In this document: one piece after another, positions 9,483-19,001 of the stretch
How positions within the stretch are numbered: position 1 is the first letter of the stretch
How the letters are laid out: the number at the start of each line of letters is the position of its first letter
Source of the DNA: Gemmatimonadales bacterium UBA4456
GTDB taxonomy: Bacteria > Gemmatimonadota > Gemmatimonadetes > Longimicrobiales > Gaopeijiaceae
Direction: 5' to 3'
Length of the DNA: 64,000 nt
Assembly: GCA_002390225.1 (NCBI GenBank)
Contig: DGOW01000034.1
Coordinates: 1 to 64,000 of the forward strand
Made by a program: the position numbers and the translations under genes
Notes under the pieces: generated by a model
The model's input: only the letters and a program-made list of their open reading frames with translations
Databases searched by the model: none
What the model was told of the DNA's origin: nothing

Positions 9483-10574
9483 ATGAGTGACGGCGGCCGC
9501 CAGTTCCCTTGTGAACAGTGCGGAGCCAAGGTCGAGTTCTCACCGGGTACCGATGCACTGGCGTGCCCGTATTGCGGGAACCAGACCCACATTCCGTCCT
9601 CGAACGAGGGTATCGAGGAACTCGACTTCCTCGAGACGCTCGCGGACCATCTGGGGGAGGACGCCGAGACCGAAGAGGTCGCCTCGATCCAGTGCGGTTC
9701 CTGCGCAGCGTTGATCGAGCCCTCCCCTTCGCACGAGGCATTCCCCTGCCCGTACTGCGGCTCGAGCATCGTGGCCCGTGAGAAGTCACAACGCCTCCTG
9801 AAGCCGTCGGCGCTGCTCCCCTTCAAGATCGATCGCAACCGGGCAACCGAACTATTCCGCGGGTGGATTCATAAGCTCTGGTTTGCGCCCAATGCACTGA
9901 AGAAGCTGGCCCAGCTCGACGGGCGACTTCAGGGCCTCTACGCCCCGTACTGGACATACGACGCCGATACCGTGAGCGCGTACACCGGCCAGCGCGGTGA
10001 CAACTACACGGTCACGAAGACGCGCACTGTGACCCGGGACGGCAAAACCGTCCGGGAGACGTACCAGGACACCGAAATCCGCTGGCGCCCCGCCGCAGGA
10101 CGGGTGTCTCGGGGCTTCGACGACATGCTCGTGGTCGGGTCGAACTCCCTCCCGCGAGATCTGGCTGAAGAGCTTGAGCCGTGGGACCTGCAGAACCTCA
10201 CCTTGTACGCGGACGAATTTCTCTCCGGCTTCACGGCCGAACGCTACCAGATCGACGTTAAATCCGGCTGGAAGCGCGCGATCGAGCGAATGGAGGATGT
10301 CATCCGTGGAGAGGTCCGCCGAGACATCGGAGGTGACCACCAGCGTATCGCGACACTGAACACGAAGCACAGCGACATCTCGTTCAAACACGTGCTGCTG
10401 CCGATGTGGATCTGCTCCTACCGATACAGGGAGAAGGTCTACCGCTTCTTGGTGAACGCTCGAACCGGTGAGGTCCAGGGCAAGCGGCCGTGGAGCTGGG
10501 TGAAGATCACCCTTGCCAGCGTAACAGCAGTCGCCATCGCCTACCTGCTCTACAGGGTGTTAGAGCAGCAGTAG
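9483..10574 (+). CDS. Double zinc-ribbon, single-pass membrane protein (YdjG-like)
   Basis: 363 residues. Two Cys4 zinc ribbons lie in the first 100 residues (CEQC...CPYC and CGSC...CPYC). A central conserved region of about 240 residues follows (PFKID, APYWTYDADT, LPMW), then one transmembrane helix at the extreme C-terminus (about 337-357). Such proteins are often annotated as TFIIB-type zinc ribbon or wrongly as PriA-like helicase; no helicase motifs are present. Placement 110 bases after the SPFH gene in the same direction matches the B. subtilis ydjG/ydjI association. It probably anchors the SPFH partner to the membrane (inference). Confidence 0.8.
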   Translation: MSDGGRQFPCEQCGAKVEFSPGTDALACPYCGNQTHIPSSNEGIEELDFLETLADHLGEDAETEEVASIQCGSCAALIEPSPSHEAFPCPYCGSSIVAREKSQRLLKPSALLPFKIDRNRATELFRGWIHKLWFAPNALKKLAQLDGRLQGLYAPYWTYDADTVSAYTGQRGDNYTVTKTRTVTRDGKTVRETYQDTEIRWRPAAGRVSRGFDDMLVVGSNSLPRDLAEELEPWDLQNLTLYADEFLSGFTAERYQIDVKSGWKRAIERMEDVIRGEVRRDIGGDHQRIATLNTKHSDISFKHVLLPMWICSYRYREKVYRFLVNARTGEVQGKRPWSWVKITLASVTAVAIAYLLYRVLEQQ

Positions 10575-10655
10575 TCACGCCGCGAACCTTCGGAACTGCG
10601 AAACAGTCCTGCACCTCTCCTGTATCACGAAAGTCTCATCATCCGGGCGACTTGT

Positions 10656-10674
10656 CCCGACCCTTCGAGTCGGG
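10656..10674. other. Inverted repeat downstream of the zinc-ribbon gene
   Basis: cccgac and gtcggg form a 6-bp stem around a 7-base loop in the 180-base gap between the zinc-ribbon gene and the next gene. No T-run follows, so an intrinsic terminator is uncertain. Confidence 0.3.
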
Positions 10675-10754
10675 CATGCTTCCAGACTGACGAACCCTCA
10701 TTTCCACAGACGTCGGCCCGTTGTCGGCGTCTGATCCTGTAACGCGAGGCTGGT

Positions 10755-13124
10755 ATGAAGCGGATCTGTTTGACACTCACGGCTGCCGTGGTGGCGGTTG
10801 GGTGGGCGAGCCCCTCGAGCGCGCAGTCGTTCGGAAACGCGGTGGCGGTCAGCGGCGAGCAAATTCTCGTCGGTGAGCCGGTCTACGAGATGCGCTCTGG
10901 CGTGGTCTACGTCTTCGACCGTGACGCGAGTGGGGATTGGGTGCAAAGCCAGATGCTCGAGCCGTCGGACGCTTCGGCAGCGAACCGCTTCGGGATCAGC
11001 CTTGTCACGCAAGACGACCTGCTCCTCGTGTCCGCGACGCGGGTCGACGACGGGACGGGCGCGGTCTACACCTACCGCAACAACGGCGGCACCTGGACCG
11101 AGACCGGCCGTCTGATCACCGAAGACCGATCCCCGGCGGACAGTCTCGGTAGCGGGCTCGACATCGACGGTGACTGGATCGCGGTCGGTACCATCGCGCA
11201 GAATAGTGCGCGTGGTGCGGTCTACACCTTCCGTCGTGACGGCGACAACTGGGTGCAGCACTCCAAGTTGGCCCCCACGGAGCTTATGCCTGAGTCCCGC
11301 TTCGGCGCGGAGCTCGCGCTCTCCGGCGAACACCTCATGGTTTCCGCTCCGTCCGCAGACGACGGCCAGGGTGCGGTCTATCAGTTCCGGTACGACGCGG
11401 ACACCGACTCCTGGCTCGAGGGTGGCGCACTTCAGGCTCCCCTCGTGAACGCTCAGGCCGCGTTCGGCTCCGACATCGCCATCGCCGGCGACGTCGCGCT
11501 TGTCGGATCGCCAGGCAACATAGTCGGTATCGGTTCCGTCGTTGCCTACACCTTCGAGGAAGGTGCGTGGGAACTCGGTACCATGCTGATCCCTTTCGAG
11601 GCCGCTGCGCAAACAGGCTTCGGTGGTAGCATCAACTTCGACGGCGAGACCGCGCTCATCGGCGCCGCCACCGCAGGCTTCGGCCAAGGTCGCGTCTTCA
11701 CGTACACATACGACACAGACTCGGGTGCGTGGACGAGCGTTACGCAGAGTGGGAACGGCGTTGAGGCCGAGGAGCTCTTCGCGGCAGAGGTCGCGGTCGG
11801 AGCAGGCTTCGCGGTTGGTACCGCACCGCGTGGGGACAACGGCACGGGAGCAGCTTACGTCCTGAACTGGAGCGAAGACGGGTGGATACCCGCCGGCCAG
11901 CTCAGTGGTGTCATGCTTGGTATCAACGCGATCACCGGTGACGAAATCCGCTGCTCCGAGGAGGGTGAAGCGGACATGTTCGACTGTGAATCGGTCGATC
12001 TTCTGTCGTTCATTCCACTTGGAGACATGGACGCCGAACGTGGCATCAACGCCAACGACGTCTGGGGGTGGACCGACTCCGAGACGGGTCGAGAGATCGT
12101 CCTGGTCGGCATGACGAACCAGACCGCATTCGTCGACGTGACCAATCCGGGCAGCCCGCTGTACCTGGGTCGTCTGCCGATGACCGAAGGGTCCAACACA
12201 ACCGTGTGGCGCGATATGAAGGTCTACCAGGACCATATGTATGTGGTCGCGGACAACGCGGGTCAGCACGGGATGCAGGTCTTCGACCTGACTCGCCTGC
12301 GTGATCTCGATGGGTCGGACCCGGTGACGTTCACCGAGGACGCGAATTACGACCGCATTCACAGCGCCCACAACATCGTGATCAACGAGGAGACGGGCTT
12401 TGCCTACTCGGTTGGCAGCAGCGGTGGTGGCGAGACGTGTGGTGGCGGACTTCACATGATCAACATCCAGGACCCGGTCAACCCGACCTTCGCGGGCTGC
12501 TTCCAGGACATGACCACAGGTCGTGACCGGACAGGCTATTCGCACGATGCTCAGTGCGTTGTTTACCACGGCCCCGATGAGGACTACGCGGGTCGTGAGA
12601 TCTGCCTCGGCGCGAACGAGACGGCACTCTCCATTGCCGACGTAACGGACAAGGATGCTCCGCTGGCCGTCGCCATGGCGACGTATCCGAACGTGGCATA
12701 CTCGCACCAGGGCTGGCTCTCATCCGATCACCGCTACTTCTACATGGGTGACGAGCTCGACGAGACCGGCGGCAACGTCGCTAATACGCGGACGCTGATC
12801 TGGGATCTCGAGGACCTCGACGACCCGATCCTCGCCCGTGAGTTCTTGGCCGAAACAGCGGCTACCGACCACAACCTCTACATCGTGGGCAACACGATGT
12901 ACCAGTCGAACTACAAGAGTGGTCTGCGCGTGCTCGACGTCTCGGATCCGGAAAACCCGGTGCCGGTTGGCTCGTTCGACACGATGCCCTACGGCGGCGA
13001 CGATGCGCAGATGAGCGGTTCGTGGTCGAACTATCCTTACTTCCAGAGTGGCATCGTCGCGGTGACCAGCGGAGATGAAGGCCTCTTCATCGTTCGCTAC
13101 CGTCCGCGGACGATCTCGCAGTAA
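10755..13124 (+). CDS. Exported FG-GAP repeat / choice-of-anchor B family protein
   Basis: 789 residues with a signal peptide (about 1-23, SSAQ). Residues about 25-385 hold FG-GAP-like beta-propeller blades, each with a pattern such as FG..LA..GE.L.V....DDG.GAVY. Residues about 420-789 match the choice-of-anchor B (LVIVD-like) propeller: DVWGWTD, TAFVDVTNPG, SAHNIVINEE, YSHDAQCVVY, GLRVLDVSDPENP. The protein is likely secreted or cell-surface. It is followed 11 bases later by a second propeller gene, suggesting an operon of surface repeat proteins. Ligand and function are unknown. Confidence 0.82.
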   Translation: MKRICLTLTAAVVAVGWASPSSAQSFGNAVAVSGEQILVGEPVYEMRSGVVYVFDRDASGDWVQSQMLEPSDASAANRFGISLVTQDDLLLVSATRVDDGTGAVYTYRNNGGTWTETGRLITEDRSPADSLGSGLDIDGDWIAVGTIAQNSARGAVYTFRRDGDNWVQHSKLAPTELMPESRFGAELALSGEHLMVSAPSADDGQGAVYQFRYDADTDSWLEGGALQAPLVNAQAAFGSDIAIAGDVALVGSPGNIVGIGSVVAYTFEEGAWELGTMLIPFEAAAQTGFGGSINFDGETALIGAATAGFGQGRVFTYTYDTDSGAWTSVTQSGNGVEAEELFAAEVAVGAGFAVGTAPRGDNGTGAAYVLNWSEDGWIPAGQLSGVMLGINAITGDEIRCSEEGEADMFDCESVDLLSFIPLGDMDAERGINANDVWGWTDSETGREIVLVGMTNQTAFVDVTNPGSPLYLGRLPMTEGSNTTVWRDMKVYQDHMYVVADNAGQHGMQVFDLTRLRDLDGSDPVTFTEDANYDRIHSAHNIVINEETGFAYSVGSSGGGETCGGGLHMINIQDPVNPTFAGCFQDMTTGRDRTGYSHDAQCVVYHGPDEDYAGREICLGANETALSIADVTDKDAPLAVAMATYPNVAYSHQGWLSSDHRYFYMGDELDETGGNVANTRTLIWDLEDLDDPILAREFLAETAATDHNLYIVGNTMYQSNYKSGLRVLDVSDPENPVPVGSFDTMPYGGDDAQMSGSWSNYPYFQSGIVAVTSGDEGLFIVRYRPRTISQ

Positions 13125-13135
13125 CGGAGGACGTC

Positions 13136-14215
13136 ATGTCGCGGCATGTGCGGCGGCTCCTGCCGCATCGGCTGACCGCCCTGATCGTGGCGGGGGGGAC
13201 TCTGGTCCCTGCCGTCGCGGTCGAGGCTCAGAGCCTTTTGTACGTGGCCAGCCAGGAAGAGGTCACAGTCGCCGTCATCGATATGAGTTCGAACGAGCTC
13301 GTGGAGACGGTCGACCTTAAGACCATGGGCTACTCCGAGACGGCAAAGGCACACCACACGGCCGTCGAGCCGGATGGCTCCCACTGGTATGTCTCCCTCA
13401 TCGCAGCCGGTAAGGTTCTGAAGTTCGATCGGGACAATCGGCTCGTCGGTGAGGTGGACTTCGAGACGCCGGGCATGCTGAGTCTCGATCCGGAATCCGA
13501 CCTGCTCTATGTCGGGCGATCGATGGCGGCTGTGAATCCACCGCAGCGCATCGGTGTCGTACATCGGTCCACGATGGAGATCGAAGAAGTCGATGTCTTC
13601 TTCCCACGCCCACACGCTCTGATCGTGGACACGCATAGGGACCGCTTCTTTGCGGCGAGCCTTGGCCAGAACTCGATCGCCTACGCACCGCTCGGTGACG
13701 AGAACGTCGATCTGCTCGGCCTCGATGGCATGAACCACATGCTGGTTCAGTTTGCCGTGTCTCCGGACGGCGACTGGATGGTCGGGGGTGGGCAAATGAC
13801 GGGCGACCTCCTGATTTTTGACCTTACCGGCGACGACCCTCGGGTGATGAACTCGGTCGACGTGGGCGGTCAGCCGTGGCACCCGACGTTCACGCCCGAC
13901 GGCCGATACGTCTGGATTCCGAATCAGACGGCCAACTCGGTCACGGTGGTGGACACAGAGAACTGGTCCGTGACAGATGTCGTCGAGCATCCAGCGCTAA
14001 TCGAGCCTCACGGCTCTGCGGTCTCGCCAGACGGATCCACCGTATACGTCTCAGGGCGCAACGTCGCAGGCACGTATCAACCTGCAGATGGCAGCGAGGG
14101 GCGGCCGGGCACAGTCGTCGCCATCGATACCCGCACGCACGAGGTGGTCGCGGTGATCGAAGTCGGTCGCTACGCAGCCGGCATGTCAGCGCCGTCCCGC
14201 AGCGCAGGACACTGA
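13136..14215 (+). CDS. Exported YncE-like beta-propeller protein
   Basis: 359 residues; the ATG follows a strong GGAGG. A signal peptide (about 1-31, VEAQS) is followed by YVTN/YncE-type repeats such as LLYVASQEEVTVAVIDMSSNELV, FAVSPDGDWMVGGG and YVWIPNQTANSVTVVDTENW. This is a seven-bladed-type periplasmic propeller. It sits between the choice-of-anchor B gene and the VCBS lipoprotein gene with gaps of 11 and 5 bases. No catalytic residues are recognisable. Confidence 0.8.
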   Translation: MSRHVRRLLPHRLTALIVAGGTLVPAVAVEAQSLLYVASQEEVTVAVIDMSSNELVETVDLKTMGYSETAKAHHTAVEPDGSHWYVSLIAAGKVLKFDRDNRLVGEVDFETPGMLSLDPESDLLYVGRSMAAVNPPQRIGVVHRSTMEIEEVDVFFPRPHALIVDTHRDRFFAASLGQNSIAYAPLGDENVDLLGLDGMNHMLVQFAVSPDGDWMVGGGQMTGDLLIFDLTGDDPRVMNSVDVGGQPWHPTFTPDGRYVWIPNQTANSVTVVDTENWSVTDVVEHPALIEPHGSAVSPDGSTVYVSGRNVAGTYQPADGSEGRPGTVVAIDTRTHEVVAVIEVGRYAAGMSAPSRSAGH

Positions 14216-14220
14216 GTCTC

Positions 14221-16089
14221 GTGAGTCGTCGACTCGGCGCGCTCATCACGCCTGTGTTGCTTGCCGCATGCGGGTCGGGCATCAGTGGGCCTGCGGGCGT
14301 CTCGGAGACGCCTGGACCCGCTGAGGTATCTGTCAACGTGTTCGGCTCTGCCCCGCAGGGGGAAGGGTATCATCGCCACATCACCGGGATCCCTGTGGTC
14401 GACGAGTCAGGTCAATCAATCGGCCAACCGTTCCTCGGCGGCTTCAACATCCCTCGTCCGCAACTCATCGATATCGACGCGGACGGAGACCAAGACCTAT
14501 TCCTTCAAGAGTCATCCGGGAGTGTGATGTTCTTCGAACACGTTCCCGGCTCAGACGTCCCGTTCCAGTGGCGTACCGATCGGTATCAGGATCTCGAGGT
14601 GGGCGAGTGGTACCGATTCGTCGACCTCGATCGGGACGGTGATCATGATCTGCTGGCGGAGCGACCGTTCAGTTACGTGCGCTACTACCGAAACGACGGC
14701 ACGCGGGAAGTGGCCCAGTTCGTCGAGGCGGCCGACACTATTCGTGACACCGAGGACAGGGCAATCTTCTCCGATCGGCAAAACATTCCAAACGCTACGG
14801 ATATCGATGGTGACGGACGAATGGACCTGCTCATCGGCCGTCTCGAAGGCACGGTGACGCGGTACGAAGAGACCGGGACCGACGAAAGCGGCGTGCCACT
14901 CTTCGAGTTGATCACCGATCGCTTCGAGGGCATCGAGATCGTCGCCCAGATCGGCAGCCTCCACGGTGCGAACACGATGGCGCTGGGAGACGTCGACGGT
15001 GATGGTGACGAAGACCTGTTCTGGGGTGACTACTTCGAGCCCGGCATCCTGTACCTCGAAAACACCGGGTCGCGCACACGACCCAACCTGCGTGGTGAGC
15101 CCCTTCCCTTCCCGACGCAGGAGCCGGTGCACACAAGTGGATACAACGCCCCCACTGTCGGAGACGTAGACGGCGACGGAGACCAGGACCTTCTCATGGG
15201 TGTCCTGGGCGGAGCGTACAACCCCAACACCACGACCGCGGACAACTTCCACTATATCGAGCAATCGCGGCCAGACTTCTTCGAACACCGCACATCGCGC
15301 TTCCTCTCGACGATCGATTTCGGGGCGGAGACGATTCCGATTCCGGTCGATCTGGACAGCGACGGCGACATCGATCTGCTGGTCGGTAACAAGATCGAGC
15401 AGAGCGACACCCAGAACGGCAAGCTCTACCGGCTCGTCAACGACGGTTCACCAAGTGCTCCCCGCTTCCGCTATGACGGTGACATGGACGTGGGCGGTGG
15501 CTACCACCTGATCCCCGCCTTCGGAGACCTCGATGCCGACGGGGATCTCGACGCCATCGTCGGGACGTGGTCCGACCAGCTCCGTCTCTTCCGAAATGAC
15601 GCTACTGATGGATCAATCGCCCTGACCTTCGTCGACTCGACGTCGATCGCCCTCACCCGCGGCCGCAATGCGACACCGACGCTTGGCGACATCGACGGCG
15701 ATGGAGATCTCGATCTCTTCGTCGGCGAAAGCTCGGGGACGATCAACTTCTACGAGAACATCGGCACACCGCAGCGCGCCGAATTCACGCTTGTCAGCGA
15801 CGAATACGGTGACTTCGACGTAGGCCGACGCAGCCTACCCGTCCTCTCCGACGCGGACATGGACGGAGATCTCGACCTCTATGTCGGATCCGAGGGTGAA
15901 GGGGTGATTCTCTTCACCAACCAGGGCTCACCGAACTCACCTTCGTTCGTGGAAACCGGCCGACTCGACCTGGACGACGTGTCGTTCGCCGCACCCGCTT
16001 TCGCCGACCTGGATGCCGACGGAGACGACGACGTCGTGCTCGGGACCGGCGGCGGCGGCCTCTGGTTGTACGAGAACCGCCGCCGCTAG
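14221..16089 (+). CDS. VCBS/FG-GAP repeat lipoprotein with many DxDxDG calcium-type motifs
   Basis: 622 residues from the GTG at 14221, five bases after the previous stop. This start gives a short lipoprotein signal with lipobox LLAAC (Cys17); a longer upstream extension would bury the lipobox. About ten repeats carry an EF-hand-like loop, e.g. DIDADGDQDLF, DVDGDGDEDLFW, DLDSDGDIDLLV and DADMDGDLDLYVG, as in VCBS/integrin-alpha-like propellers that bind calcium. Probably an outer-membrane-anchored surface protein, third in an operon with two other propellers. It converges on the M16 peptidase gene with only 8 bases between stops. Confidence 0.85.
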   Translation: MSRRLGALITPVLLAACGSGISGPAGVSETPGPAEVSVNVFGSAPQGEGYHRHITGIPVVDESGQSIGQPFLGGFNIPRPQLIDIDADGDQDLFLQESSGSVMFFEHVPGSDVPFQWRTDRYQDLEVGEWYRFVDLDRDGDHDLLAERPFSYVRYYRNDGTREVAQFVEAADTIRDTEDRAIFSDRQNIPNATDIDGDGRMDLLIGRLEGTVTRYEETGTDESGVPLFELITDRFEGIEIVAQIGSLHGANTMALGDVDGDGDEDLFWGDYFEPGILYLENTGSRTRPNLRGEPLPFPTQEPVHTSGYNAPTVGDVDGDGDQDLLMGVLGGAYNPNTTTADNFHYIEQSRPDFFEHRTSRFLSTIDFGAETIPIPVDLDSDGDIDLLVGNKIEQSDTQNGKLYRLVNDGSPSAPRFRYDGDMDVGGGYHLIPAFGDLDADGDLDAIVGTWSDQLRLFRNDATDGSIALTFVDSTSIALTRGRNATPTLGDIDGDGDLDLFVGESSGTINFYENIGTPQRAEFTLVSDEYGDFDVGRRSLPVLSDADMDGDLDLYVGSEGEGVILFTNQGSPNSPSFVETGRLDLDDVSFAAPAFADLDADGDDDVVLGTGGGGLWLYENRRR

Positions 16090-16097
16090 TCTGTCTC

Positions 16098-18944
16098 TTA
16101 TCTGACCGGGTTTCCTTCCCGGTCCAGAAGCGTCGGCTCTCCCAGCCCCAGTGAGCGCAAACGGGGCAGCTGCGTCTCGGCATCGCCTACGACAAGCCAT
16201 ACCATGCCCTCCGGGTCCAGATACCGATCCGCCAGTTCCTGCACCCGCTCAATGGACATCTCGCGCACGGTGTTCTCTCTCTCGAGCACGTAGTCGGCCG
16301 AGAAGCCGTATGAGCTGATCGCGCTAAGGAGTCCAAGCTTGGCACCCCCGGTCTCAAACGCGCGGGCGTTGGCACGCAGAAGAAAACTCTTGGTCGCATC
16401 AAGGTCGGCCTCGTCGAACTCTGCCCCGTGCGCCTCGACAATCCCCCTTACAAGGTCGAGTGCCTCATACGTCACGTTCGAACGCACAGACGACGAGATC
16501 TGGAAAGGGCCTGCGACGTCCGTACCGCCGAATCCGGAGCGGATGCCGTAGGTGTACCCTCTCTCCTCACGAAGGACCTGCGTGAGGTCGGACGCGAACC
16601 CGCCACCGCCGAGCCGAAAGTTCATCACGCTGGCCGGCCAGTAATCTCGATCGGTCTCGGCCAAGGCCAGATACCCGATACGCAGCACCGACTGACTCGC
16701 GTTCGGCACGTCGACGAAGTAGAGGCCCGCCCGTGTGTCATCCCACTCCGGCGCTGCCGGCATGTCGGGAGCCTCACCTGACCACTCGTCCCTCAACCGG
16801 GCGAGTGGAGCCGTGGCCTCAGCCTGCGTAACCGCACCCGATACGTGTAACGCAGCCGCCCCTGGGCGCAGCGCAGTACCGTGATAGGCCCGAAGATCCT
16901 CGATGGAGGTCCCCTCGATCGTCTCGACCGACCCGAGCCGGTTTGCGGCCAGTACGTGATCTCCATACAGGAGACCCCGGAAGACGTCACCGGCGACACC
17001 CGTCGGGCTGGCGGCCCGCTGCCTAAGGCCGTTGGAAACCCGCTGCTTTGATCGCTCGAGCTCCTCGATATCAAAGCGCGGCTCGAGCAGCATCTCCTGC
17101 ACGAGAGCCATTGTCGCCGGATAGTTGCGCGCGAGCGCGCTGCCCCGAATCGAGAAGGACTCGGCGCCCGCAAAGACGTTGATCGTGGCGCCGAGCAGGT
17201 CGATGGCCTGCTCGAGTTCCTCAGGTGTTTTGTTGGCCGTACCTGCGGTCATGCTCTCAGCGAGCAGGTTCGCCACACCGACGCGCCCCGGCTGCTCGAC
17301 GAGTTGACCCCCTTTGATGCGAAGCTCGAACTGGACAAGGGGGACCTCCCGGTCCTCGATCCCCAGGACCTCGACTCCACTCGGGAGCGCCGTTTCCCAC
17401 ACAGTCGGAGCAGCCAGGGACGGAGCATCTCCGTACGGCGGCTCCTCGGATCGATCGATCTCCGACGGCGTCCGTGCGTCCCCCCTCACGATCTCAGCGA
17501 TCTCGGTCTCAGCCCCCATCACGATCGCTTCCTCGACCACCTCGGCGCGTTCCGCACCCTCGAGTACGAGGCCCACCTCTCCACGGGGCACAAAGCTCGT
17601 CAGCACTGCAGGACGGTCCTTCACGTACAGCTCGTAGACACGGATGACGTCGGCCTCAGTCACAGCCAGCAGCCGTTCCAGATCCGTTGCCGCGTATCCC
17701 GGTTCTCCGGCGAAGATGTTGTACTGGGCGAGTTGGAAGGCTTTGCCGAGCACGGAGGACAAACCCGAGTAGAAGTCAGTCTCGTAACCCGCCTTGATGC
17801 GCTCCAACTCCCCGGCCGGGACGCCCTCGGTCTCGAAGCGGTCGAACGCCACGTCGATCGCTGCCGCTACCTGATCCAGATCCATCCCGGCAAACGCGCG
17901 AACTGAAAGCGTGAACCGCCCAGCCAGTTCCATATTTCGCTGCGACGCAAACACCGACGGTGCGACCTCTGCGTCTTCCACGAGCACTTCGTAGAACGGC
18001 GTCGATTTGCCGTCGGTCAGGAGTTGGGCCAGGACGTCGATCGAGTATTGATCCGGGTGATATACGGGCACCGTCGGCCACGCCATCGTGAGCATGGGGA
18101 CCCGTGCATAGTTGTCCTCATGGAAGAGGCTCACCGTCTCCGTCAGGCGCACCGGCGGTGGAGGTGCTACATCGGGCATCGGGGCCACCGGAATCCCAGC
18201 GAAGTACCGTTCGATCCATGCCTTGGTCTGCTCGACGTCGATGTCACCGGCCACGACCAGCGTCGCGTTGTTCGGCCCGTACCACGAGGTATGGAAGTCG
18301 ACGACGTCAGCCAGCTCCGCGCTCTCGAGGTCAGCGAGCGAACCGATGACCTGCCACTGATACGGATGTCCGTCCGGATAGAGCGCCCGATCGATCACGT
18401 AATTGTTGTGGCCATAGGGCTGGTTATCGACCCCCTGCCGCTTCTCATTTTTGACGACCTGCTTCTCCTTCGCGACGACGGACTCCGATACCGTGTTGAC
18501 GAAGAAACCGAGCTTGTCGGCCTCGGCCCAAAGCGTCTTCTCGAGACCGTCAGTCGGCACCACCTCGAAGTAGTTCGTCCGGTCGTTACTGGTAGATCCA
18601 TTCGTCGAGCTTCCGACGCGCGTCATCAGCCGATCGAGGCCCCCGGGCCCGAGGTTTTCGGAGTCGAGGAAGAAGAGATGCTCAAAGAGGTGAGCGAAGC
18701 CGGTCTTGCCAGGCACCTCCCGTGCGGACCCGACGTGGAATGTCATCGCGACGGCAGCGATCGGGTCAGATCGGTCGACGTGGAGTATCACGTCGAGTCC
18801 GTTGGCCAGTTCGTAGCTCTCAAAGGCAATGGCGACACTGCCGTTCGCGTCCGCTGCATCTTCTCCGGCACATGCGCCTCCGGCGAGTAGCGCGGCCACG
18901 GCCATGGCTCGCACGGACACCTTCACAATCTTCCTCGTCGACAT
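16098..18944 (-). CDS. Exported M16 (pitrilysin-family) zinc metallopeptidase, two-domain
   Basis: About 948 residues with two M16 halves. The N-terminal half has the inverted zinc motif HLFEH (His85, Glu88, His89) and a downstream glutamate in the VVAKEKQVVKNEK region. The second half, starting near residue 500, lacks HxxEH, as usual for the regulatory half of M16 proteins. A signal sequence ends near GGACAGED, so it may be a lipoprotein or a cleaved periplasmic protein. I prefer the ATG at 18944 over the TTG at 18977 because it starts the signal peptide cleanly. Expected role: degradation of small peptides outside the cytoplasm. Confidence 0.9.
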   Translation of the reverse strand: MSTRKIVKVSVRAMAVAALLAGGACAGEDAADANGSVAIAFESYELANGLDVILHVDRSDPIAAVAMTFHVGSAREVPGKTGFAHLFEHLFFLDSENLGPGGLDRLMTRVGSSTNGSTSNDRTNYFEVVPTDGLEKTLWAEADKLGFFVNTVSESVVAKEKQVVKNEKRQGVDNQPYGHNNYVIDRALYPDGHPYQWQVIGSLADLESAELADVVDFHTSWYGPNNATLVVAGDIDVEQTKAWIERYFAGIPVAPMPDVAPPPPVRLTETVSLFHEDNYARVPMLTMAWPTVPVYHPDQYSIDVLAQLLTDGKSTPFYEVLVEDAEVAPSVFASQRNMELAGRFTLSVRAFAGMDLDQVAAAIDVAFDRFETEGVPAGELERIKAGYETDFYSGLSSVLGKAFQLAQYNIFAGEPGYAATDLERLLAVTEADVIRVYELYVKDRPAVLTSFVPRGEVGLVLEGAERAEVVEEAIVMGAETEIAEIVRGDARTPSEIDRSEEPPYGDAPSLAAPTVWETALPSGVEVLGIEDREVPLVQFELRIKGGQLVEQPGRVGVANLLAESMTAGTANKTPEELEQAIDLLGATINVFAGAESFSIRGSALARNYPATMALVQEMLLEPRFDIEELERSKQRVSNGLRQRAASPTGVAGDVFRGLLYGDHVLAANRLGSVETIEGTSIEDLRAYHGTALRPGAAALHVSGAVTQAEATAPLARLRDEWSGEAPDMPAAPEWDDTRAGLYFVDVPNASQSVLRIGYLALAETDRDYWPASVMNFRLGGGGFASDLTQVLREERGYTYGIRSGFGGTDVAGPFQISSSVRSNVTYEALDLVRGIVEAHGAEFDEADLDATKSFLLRANARAFETGGAKLGLLSAISSYGFSADYVLERENTVREMSIERVQELADRYLDPEGMVWLVVGDAETQLPRLRSLGLGEPTLLDREGNPVR

Positions 18945-19001
18945 GCGCACGTCATTCTCTCCATCCTGTGGTTCCAATCATGCCTCTGCAACATGGAATG
19001 C

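Noticed and set aside
10698..12707. 669-codon open frame on the minus strand
   Set aside because: It is antisense to the choice-of-anchor B gene. High GC creates long shadow frames; its composition (Val/Arg/Asp-rich, no domain) is that of a shadow and the plus-strand gene has clear motifs.
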